Source of the DNA: CAUJGQ01 sp038325665
Lineage (GTDB): Bacteria > Chloroflexota > Dehalococcoidia > CAUJGQ01
Direction: 5' to 3'
Length of the DNA stretch: 10,439 nt
Assembly (NCBI GenBank): GCA_038325665.1
Contig: JBBQJF010000171.1
Span: forward strand, 1 to 10,439
Positions 5,863 through 10,439 of the stretch are shown here, in pieces (the stretch's first letter is position 1; each line of letters opens with the position of its first letter). The translations under genes were made by a program, and so were the position numbers. Under the pieces are notes generated by a model that ran no database searches, was not told where the DNA came from, and was given only the letters and a program-made list of their open reading frames with translations.

Positions 5863-6894
5863 GTGCCGGAAGAGAATGTTCTCGAAGTAACAGACCTCAA
5901 AACTCAGTTCTTCACCCGCGACGGTGTGGTCAAGGCGGTGGACGGCATCTCGTTCACTATCCGCCGGGGCGAGGCGGTGGGTCTGGTCGGTGAAAGTGGC
6001 TGCGGTAAGAGCATCACGTCTCTGTCGATCATGCGTCTCATCCCACAGCCACCGGGCAAGACGGTTGCCGGTCAAGTGGTGCTCACGATTGATGGCAAGA
6101 GTCAGGATCTGCTGCAGCTCGACGAGGAGGAGATGCGCCATGTGCGCGGCCGCCTGATCTCGATGATCTTCCAGGATCCCATGACCTCACTCAACCCGGT
6201 GTTGACCATCGGCTACCAGTTGACCGAGCCGCTCAAGATTCACTTCAACATGTCCGACGATCAGGCGCGTAAGCGCGCGGTCGAGCTGATGATGCAGGTC
6301 GGCATCCCCGCCGCGGCCGAGCGGCTGGGCGACTACCCCCACCAGTTTTCAGGGGGGATGCGCCAGCGCGTGATGGTGGCAATGGCGTTGACCTGCGATC
6401 CCAAGCTCCTGATCGCCGATGAGCCGACCACCGCGCTCGATGTTACCGTTCAGGCGCAGCTTCTCGATCTGATCAAGCAGCTAAACAAGGAAACCGGCAC
6501 AGCGGTGCTGATCATCACGCACGACCTTGGCGTGGTCGCTGACCTGTGCGACCGCGTGATGGTGATGTATGCCGGTCAGATCATTGAGACGGGCACCGGC
6601 GATGAGATCTTCGACAAACCGCATCACCCGTACACACGGGGGTTGATGCAATCCGTGCCGCGGCTCGGCCCTGCCGTGCGTCATCGATTGACGCCTGTGG
6701 AAGGTATGCCGCCCGATCTGATCGCGCCGCCGCAAGGCTGTCGGTTCCGGCCGCGGTGTCCATCGGCATTCGAGAAGTGCATCGAGACGCCGCCGGCGTT
6801 CGATCTTGGCGGCGAGCACCTCAGCGCCTGCTGGTTGGCGGCGGAGGATCCTCGATTCGAGGCAACGCACGCGACCGCCGACGGTCGCGCATGA
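5863..6894 (+). CDS. oppD: Peptide ABC transporter ATP-binding protein, OppD/DppD type
   Basis: A 343-residue ATPase subunit that powers oligopeptide or dipeptide (sometimes nickel or glycoside) uptake at the cytoplasmic face. GTG at 5863 follows GGGAGG (5851-5856) by six bases. Walker A is GESGCGKS (43-50), the Q-loop Gln104 in MIFQDPMTSLNP, the signature FSGGMRQRV (162-170), Walker B LLIADEP with Glu187, and the switch His220. The C-terminal OppD/DppD extension follows (PHHPYTRGLMQSVPRLG, 253-269) with Cys293, Cys299, Cys306 and Cys323. This four-cysteine pattern binds a [4Fe-4S] cluster in characterised DppD-type proteins. It pairs with oppF 66 bases downstream. Permease (oppB, oppC) and binding-protein (oppA) genes do not follow, so the substrate is unknown and the core subunits must be encoded elsewhere. 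Confidence 0.94.
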   Translation: MPEENVLEVTDLKTQFFTRDGVVKAVDGISFTIRRGEAVGLVGESGCGKSITSLSIMRLIPQPPGKTVAGQVVLTIDGKSQDLLQLDEEEMRHVRGRLISMIFQDPMTSLNPVLTIGYQLTEPLKIHFNMSDDQARKRAVELMMQVGIPAAAERLGDYPHQFSGGMRQRVMVAMALTCDPKLLIADEPTTALDVTVQAQLLDLIKQLNKETGTAVLIITHDLGVVADLCDRVMVMYAGQIIETGTGDEIFDKPHHPYTRGLMQSVPRLGPAVRHRLTPVEGMPPDLIAPPQGCRFRPRCPSAFEKCIETPPAFDLGGEHLSACWLAAEDPRFEATHATADGRA

Positions 6895-6922
6895 GGTGAC
6901 CCGCTGGCTCTTTAGTGGTGCA

Positions 6923-6955
6923 ACAGTGTGGGATGAAACAGTGATGGAGACAGTG
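6923..6955 (+). repeat. Three ACAGTG repeats before oppF
   Basis: ACAGTG occurs at 6923-6928, 6938-6943 and 6950-6955, within the 66-base oppD-oppF gap. The first and third copies continue alike (ACAGTGTGGGATGA and ACAGTGTAGCGATGA), the latter running into the oppF start codon. This looks like a small local duplication of the start region. The same stretch also reads as two tiny frames, ATG-AAA-CAG-TGA (6933-6944) and ATG-GAG-ACA-GTG-TAG (6944-6958), ending two bases before the oppF ATG. A role is not shown. Confidence 0.4.
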
Positions 6956-6960
6956 TAGCG

Positions 6961-7959
6961 ATGACCCAACAATTGGAGGAGCGGACGGTAGGGGATTCAC
7001 AAACAGGTCGCCGGCCGTTGTTGAAGGTCGAGAATCTGAAGAAGCACTTCCCGATTGGTAAGGGACTGTTCAAGAAGGGTGTTGCTCTCAAGGCCGTCGA
7101 TGGCGTGTCGTTCGAGGTCTATGAAGGCGAAACGTTCGGGTTGGTGGGCGAATCTGGCTGTGGAAAGTCCACCCTCGCGCAAACAATCGTGCGGCTGTAC
7201 GAGCCGACCGCCGGCAAGATTGAGTTCGATGGTCAGGACATCTCGACGCTGAGCAGCGGCAAGTTGCGCGCGATGCGCCGGCACATCCAGATGATCTTTC
7301 AGGATCCGTACTCATCGCTCGATCCGCGGATGACCGTCGGCGGCATCGTCGAGGAGCCGATGCGCAACTTCGGACTGCCCAACCGTCGCGAACGCACTCG
7401 TGAACTGTTGCAGCAGGTGGGCTTGAACGCGTATTTTGTCAACCGCTACCCGCACGAGTTCTCCGGGGGGCAGCGTCAGCGGATCGGCATCGCCCGCGCC
7501 ATATCGGTCAATCCCAAACTGGTGGTGTGTGACGAGCCGGTGTCGGCACTTGACGTGTCGATTCAGGCCCAGGTGCTCAACCTGTTGCGCGACTTGCAGC
7601 GCGACTTCGGCCTGACATACCTGTTCATCGCGCACAACCTCGCCGTGGTGGCGCACATCTCCGACCGCATCGGCGTGATGTACCTGGGTAAGCTGGTGGA
7701 AGTTGGGCCGGTCGAGCAGATCACCGATGACCCGAAGCATCCCTATACCAAGGCATTGCTATCCGCCGCCCCGGTGCCGGTGCGCCATATGCGCCGCGAA
7801 CGCATCATCCTGCGCGGTGAGGTGCCAAGCCCGCTGAACCCGCCCAGCGGTTGCCGCTTTCATCCGCGCTGCCCGATCGCGACCGAGCGCTGCGCCCAAG
7901 AGGAGCCGGAATTGCGCGTGGTTGGCAACGATCAACTCGCCGCCTGCCACTACGCATGA
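6961..7959 (+). CDS. oppF: Peptide ABC transporter ATP-binding protein, OppF/DppF type
   Basis: A 332-residue partner ATPase; OppD and OppF form the nucleotide-binding heterodimer of peptide importers. The N-terminus has the OppF-style KKHFPIGKGLFKKG (27-40). Walker A is GESGCGKS (63-70), the Q-loop Gln114 in MIFQDPYSSLDPR, the signature FSGGQRQRI (167-175), Walker B LVVCDEP with Glu192, and the switch His225. The oligopeptide C-terminal domain carries KHPYTKALLSAAPVP (259-273) and cysteines 298, 304, 311 and 329, again the Fe-S-type spacing. The ATG at 6961 is the first possible start after an in-frame stop; GGAG at 6946-6949 is 11 bases away, a long spacing. Probably one transcript with oppD. 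Its transcript would end at the hairpin 12 bases after the stop. Confident in type; the transported peptide or other substrate is open. Confidence 0.94.
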   Translation: MTQQLEERTVGDSQTGRRPLLKVENLKKHFPIGKGLFKKGVALKAVDGVSFEVYEGETFGLVGESGCGKSTLAQTIVRLYEPTAGKIEFDGQDISTLSSGKLRAMRRHIQMIFQDPYSSLDPRMTVGGIVEEPMRNFGLPNRRERTRELLQQVGLNAYFVNRYPHEFSGGQRQRIGIARAISVNPKLVVCDEPVSALDVSIQAQVLNLLRDLQRDFGLTYLFIAHNLAVVAHISDRIGVMYLGKLVEVGPVEQITDDPKHPYTKALLSAAPVPVRHMRRERIILRGEVPSPLNPPSGCRFHPRCPIATERCAQEEPELRVVGNDQLAACHYA

Positions 7960-7971
7960 GGCGTTCCCGAG

Positions 7972-8007
7972 GTAGGCACGCGCCGCCCGTTCGCGGCGCG
8001 TGCCTAC
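7972..8007. terminator. Perfect 15-bp hairpin between converging genes
   Basis: GTAGGCACGCGCCGC (7972-7986), loop CCGTTC, then the exact complement GCGGCGCGTGCCTAC (7993-8007). It lies 12 bases after the oppF stop and 24 bases before the end of the converging membrane-protein gene, where a bidirectional terminator is expected. Neither side has a T-run, so it may work as a hairpin-only or Rho-assisted terminator. A dispersed palindromic repeat of the chromosome is the alternative. Confidence 0.55.
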
Positions 8008-8031
8008 TCACTGAACGACGGGCGCCACATA

Positions 8032-8514
8032 TCACTCTGCCTTCGCCCACCGGCTCATCAACGCGCCAAGGGTCAGACCGTAGGCGACGTGGGCCGCGAT
8101 CATCGTGCCCGCCCGCCCCTGCTCGTCACGCTCGGGCGGCGGCATGAGATCCAGCGCCGGAAGCCACCCGCGGTAGCTCACGACCCATACCGCCAGCCCC
8201 ATCGCCAGTCCGAGCATGGGTATGAGCGGGCGCGCGGCCGCCGAGCCGGAGAGGGGTGCGGTCAATGCGCCGAATAGCGACCCGGCCCCGGCGCCGAAGC
8301 CCACATGTTCGATGGTCTTGACCGCTCGGCGCTGGGTATCAGGAAGATGCCGGACATCCACATCGACCAGGCGTTTGGTCAGGCGCTCCGATACGACCTC
8401 GGGCGCTGCCGTCCGGCTGTAAAGACCGGCGCGACGGAATCCCCAGACCACGCCGCTCTGTGGGATGGTGGCGACCGCCCCCGCAACACCGCCGAGCAAG
8501 ATCCGCTTGAACAT
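8032..8514 (-). CDS. Small integral membrane protein (YagU/DUF1440-like, function unknown)
   Basis: A 160-residue hydrophobic protein with about four membrane helices: roughly 5-25 (LLGGVAGAVATIPQSGVVWG), 69-86, 97-115 and 136-154. Between the first two is a charged stretch with VSERLTKRL and LPDTQRRAVKTIEHVGFG. Gly/Ala-rich helices and the layout (a helix, a basic soluble loop, HxGFGAGAG, then LPALDLMPPPERD between the last helices) resemble the YagU/DUF1440-type and related small membrane proteins, for which no function is established. That family link is from memory of the pattern and is tentative. The start ATG (8512-8514) is preceded on its strand by eight Gs (8517-8524) two bases away and no ordinary Shine-Dalgarno, so translation may be weak. 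It stands alone, converging with oppF and diverging from the aminotransferase gene. Confidence 0.72.
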   Translation of the reverse strand: MFKRILLGGVAGAVATIPQSGVVWGFRRAGLYSRTAAPEVVSERLTKRLVDVDVRHLPDTQRRAVKTIEHVGFGAGAGSLFGALTAPLSGSAAARPLIPMLGLAMGLAVWVVSYRGWLPALDLMPPPERDEQGRAGTMIAAHVAYGLTLGALMSRWAKAE

Positions 8515-8923
8515 GGCCCCCCCCGTGAGAATGCATCATCCCCCGGCCCGTTCGCCCCGGGCCGTGCTCGGGCAGCGGCGCGGGAAAGGGGAAGCGCGAT
8601 TTCGTGTGCCCGTGGCGCTCCGGCGCGCGGGAACGACGTTAATGAGTGAAGCGACCGCTTCGTCGTGGAATCCGCGCTGTTCCAGGTCCCGCTGATCTAT
8701 CCAGTTAGCTCAGCGTAGGCCGGGGACCGCCGTGGCGCATCCTCCATTTAGGTAACTTAAGCTCACGCCGGCAGCGCCGGTCCGGTCGGTCACGAGAACA
8801 GCGTGGCGCCTTCCCAACCGGTGAGCGCGACGGCGATTGGCCCTCGGGCGCTGCTGTCCTGTACGCTAGCCGAAAGGGCTCCGGCGATCGAGCCGGTCAC
8901 GATGCATGTGGAGGAACGAGTCG
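8515..8923. other. Divergent intergenic/leader region before the aminotransferase gene
   Basis: No gene is supported in these 409 bases. Visible structure includes a G8 run on the minus strand (8517-8524); CGGCCCG/CGGGCCG (8544-8564, 7-base loop); a near-palindrome GAAGCG-ac-CGCTTC (8648-8661); and nested pairing GGTCCC-GCTGA (8685-8695) with TCAGC (8710-8714) and GGGACC (8723-8728). A short less GC-rich patch, including CATTTAGGTAACTTAAG, lies near 8745-8761. CCGGC/GCCGG (8881-8896) lies just before GGAGG (8910-8914), the ribosome binding site of the next gene. TTGGCC (8837-8842) and TACGCT (8862-8867) are only a poor promoter match. Confidence 0.45.
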
Positions 8924-9934
8924 ATGGGTGAGGAGAACACCGCCGCGATAGCCGCGGCCGCCGCGCGGCAACAGGAGAGCCATCCGCGCCCGGCCCAGGC
9001 TGCTGCTGCCCCGTCAGGATCGCCCGCGTACCTTTGGCTTTCGGGTGAGCTTAAACCGTGGGCCGATGCGATGGTACACATCACCATGGTCGGCTGGCCG
9101 GCGATCGGTGCGGTGTTCGAGGGCATCCGCGCGTACTGGAACGCCGAACGTCAGGAGTTGTACGTCTTCCGGCTCGACGAGCATCTGGCCCGCTTCGGTC
9201 TGTCGATGAAGATGATGCGCATGCAGCCGGAGTTGAGCGCGTCACAAATCGCCGGCGGCCTCTGCGAGCTGTTTCGGGCCAATCGGCTTGCCGAGGACGC
9301 GTACTGTCAGCCGCTTGCCTTCACGGCCGGCGGGCAGGTGTGGGGTTCACGCGCGTCGCAGCAGCAGACGCCCGAGATCCTGATCACGACGCGCCCCTCG
9401 CCCAGCAGCCTTCTCAGCGGCCGGACCAGCACGGCGGGCATCACCAGTTGGACGCGTATCTCGGATAACGTGATGCCGCCGCGGATCAAGGCGCTGCCCA
9501 ACTACGCGAACTCGCGACTTGCATCGGCCGAGGCGCAGCGCAACGGCTACGACCAACCGATCTTCCTGAACACCGTCGGAAAGGTGAGCGAAGGCCCCGG
9601 CTCCTGTCTGTTCATGATGCGTGACGGGGTGATGGTGACGCCCACGACCACCGCCAGCATCCTCGAAAGCATCACCCGCGCCACCGTGATTCAACTCCTG
9701 CGCGACATGAATGTGCCGGTTCAGGAGCGCGAGATGGACCGCACCGAGCTGTACATCGCTGACGAGGTCTTCTTCTGTGGCACGGCGATGGAGGTTCACG
9801 CCGTCACGCATGTTGATGGCTACGAGGTGGGCACGGCGCGGATGGGTCCGGTCGTCACCCGGCTGGAGCGGCTGTTCCACGACGTGGTGCGCGGCATCGA
9901 CCGCCGGTACGAGGGATGGCTGACCAAGATTTGA
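8924..9934 (+). CDS. ilvE: Branched-chain amino acid aminotransferase (PLP fold type IV)
   Basis: A 336-residue class IV aminotransferase that moves the amino group between Leu/Ile/Val and 2-oxoglutarate with pyridoxal phosphate. The ATG at 8924 follows GGAGG by nine bases; an in-frame ATG at 8906 would place that site inside the gene. After an Ala/Gln-rich N-terminal stretch (about 1-33) come FEGIRAYW (65-72), the Schiff-base Lys189 in PRIKALPNYANSRLASAEA, the phosphate/cofactor-side VSEGPGSCLF (221-230), ITRATVIQLL (250-259), and LYIADEVFFCGTAMEV (276-291). Where E. coli IlvE has SEGAGENLF this protein has SEGPGSCLF, and TPV after GTAAE is HAV here. These changes lie near the cofactor and substrate, so another class IV activity (D-amino acid or omega-type aminotransferase) cannot be excluded. 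It could serve synthesis or breakdown; no ilv or leu genes are adjacent. A GNAT gene follows after 46 bases. Confidence 0.87.
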   Translation: MGEENTAAIAAAAARQQESHPRPAQAAAAPSGSPAYLWLSGELKPWADAMVHITMVGWPAIGAVFEGIRAYWNAERQELYVFRLDEHLARFGLSMKMMRMQPELSASQIAGGLCELFRANRLAEDAYCQPLAFTAGGQVWGSRASQQQTPEILITTRPSPSSLLSGRTSTAGITSWTRISDNVMPPRIKALPNYANSRLASAEAQRNGYDQPIFLNTVGKVSEGPGSCLFMMRDGVMVTPTTTASILESITRATVIQLLRDMNVPVQEREMDRTELYIADEVFFCGTAMEVHAVTHVDGYEVGTARMGPVVTRLERLFHDVVRGIDRRYEGWLTKI

Positions 9935-9980
9935 TGCGGTACCCGGGATAGGCCTGATCGCCTCGACGAGCGACTTGGTC

Positions 9981-10436
9981 ATGATCAAGATCCATCCGTA
10001 TCGCACCGACGAACTCGATACAGTTGTCAGCCTCTGGTACCGGTCATGGACTCGCGCCCTCCATCACATCCAACACCCGCGACCATTCACGGAATGGCGG
10101 ACGCGATTTCGGGAAGAGATCGCGTCCGCGTTCGCGGTCTGGGTCGCCGGCGTAGACGATGCGATCGCTGGCTTCATGGCTATCGACGCGGGGAGGGGAT
10201 ACATCGATCAGATCTTTGTGGACCCGGATCTTCCGCGCATGGGTGTTGGCGTCGCGCTGATGACCAAAGCAAAGGCGCTCGCGCCGAGTGGTTTAGCGCT
10301 GTACACGCTCCGCGAGAATGTGGCTGCCCGTGCCTTCCACGAGCGGCACGGGTTCGTCGCTGGCCCGGAGGGGATAAATCGCGTCAACGGCCGGCCGAAC
10401 GTGGAATATCGCTGGCTTCCAGAATCCCGAAGGTAG
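9981..10436 (+). CDS. GNAT-family N-acetyltransferase
   Basis: A 151-residue protein with the single-domain GNAT fold, which transfers acetyl from acetyl-CoA to an amine; the acceptor is unknown. The opening IKIHPYRTDELDTVVSLWYRSW (residues 3-24, split here only by reading) is the usual beta1-alpha1. The acetyl-CoA loop (motif A) is IFVDPDLPRMGVGVALM, where the first Gln/Arg of the Q/RxxGxG/A pattern is replaced by Pro while both glycines remain. Motif B is LRENVAARAFHERHGFV. The ATG at 9981 is taken as the start; a TTG two codons upstream is possible, and neither has a strong ribosome binding site, so translation may depend on the aminotransferase gene 46 bases upstream. The full gene is inside the window, with three bases to spare. 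Confidence 0.86.
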   Translation: MIKIHPYRTDELDTVVSLWYRSWTRALHHIQHPRPFTEWRTRFREEIASAFAVWVAGVDDAIAGFMAIDAGRGYIDQIFVDPDLPRMGVGVALMTKAKALAPSGLALYTLRENVAARAFHERHGFVAGPEGINRVNGRPNVEYRWLPESRR

Positions 10437-10439
10437 GCG

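Noticed and set aside
5379..5993. A 204-codon plus-strand frame spanning the end of the acyl-CoA dehydrogenase gene and the start of oppD
   Set aside because: It overlaps two well-supported genes in another frame, and its protein is an Arg/Ser/Pro-rich shadow sequence.
8690..8735. tRNA-like TTAGCTCAGCGTAGG
   Set aside because: It resembles a tRNA D-arm box, but the D-stem partner GAGC, an acceptor partner and a GGTTCRA-type T-loop are missing.
8730..8830. T-box riboswitch suggested by TGGCGC motifs upstream of the aminotransferase gene
   Set aside because: The conserved antiterminator core (TGGNACCGCG) and a following terminator or sequestrator are absent.

Overview
The window is high in G+C and gene-dense, with strong GGAGG-type ribosome binding sites, GTG starts in places, and TACAAT-like -10 boxes. 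The protein set is a free-standing NifU-type Fe-S scaffold domain, a membrane-tethered TlpA/ResA oxidoreductase, an S41 protease, a crotonase/acyl-CoA dehydrogenase pair, an OppD/OppF pair and a class IV branched-chain aminotransferase. Together they suggest an aerobic, heterotrophic, high-GC bacterium, most likely Chloroflexota (Thermomicrobia-like) or a relative. That assignment is inference from protein style. No rRNA, tRNA, CRISPR array, insertion sequence or phage gene is visible.

Layout. A truncated MFS permease (minus, 1-254) diverges from a small NifU-domain protein (plus, 589-897). A gene-free convergent stretch rich in GC hairpins (898-1213) separates that gene from a two-gene minus-strand operon: an exported PDZ-S41 protease-family protein (1903-3369) and a TlpA/ResA-like thioredoxin (1214-1906), overlapping as ATGA. 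From a compact divergent promoter region (3370-3459) a plus-strand acyl-CoA operon starts: crotonase (3460-4272) and acyl-CoA dehydrogenase (4355-5536). After a 326-bp gap comes an OppD/OppF ATPase pair (5863-6894, 6961-7959), with no permease or binding-protein gene in view. A perfect 15-bp hairpin separates oppF from a small minus-strand membrane protein (8032-8514). A 409-bp leader-like region follows, then an IlvE-type aminotransferase (8924-9934) and a GNAT acetyltransferase (9981-10436).

How they may work together. Peptide import (OppDF), transamination of branched-chain amino acids (aminotransferase), acyl-CoA oxidation (the dehydrogenase has its Glu at the isovaleryl/long-chain position) and hydration or isomerisation (crotonase) could form a loose peptide/branched-chain catabolic neighbourhood. 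They lie in separate transcription units, so this is only a hypothesis.

The most striking point is in the S41 protein. It keeps the Ser nucleophile, but the catalytic Lys position is a Cys within a Cys-Gly-Cys motif. Its gene is translationally coupled to a thiol-disulfide oxidoreductase. This is either a pseudo-protease or an unusual, possibly redox-linked, S41 variant.
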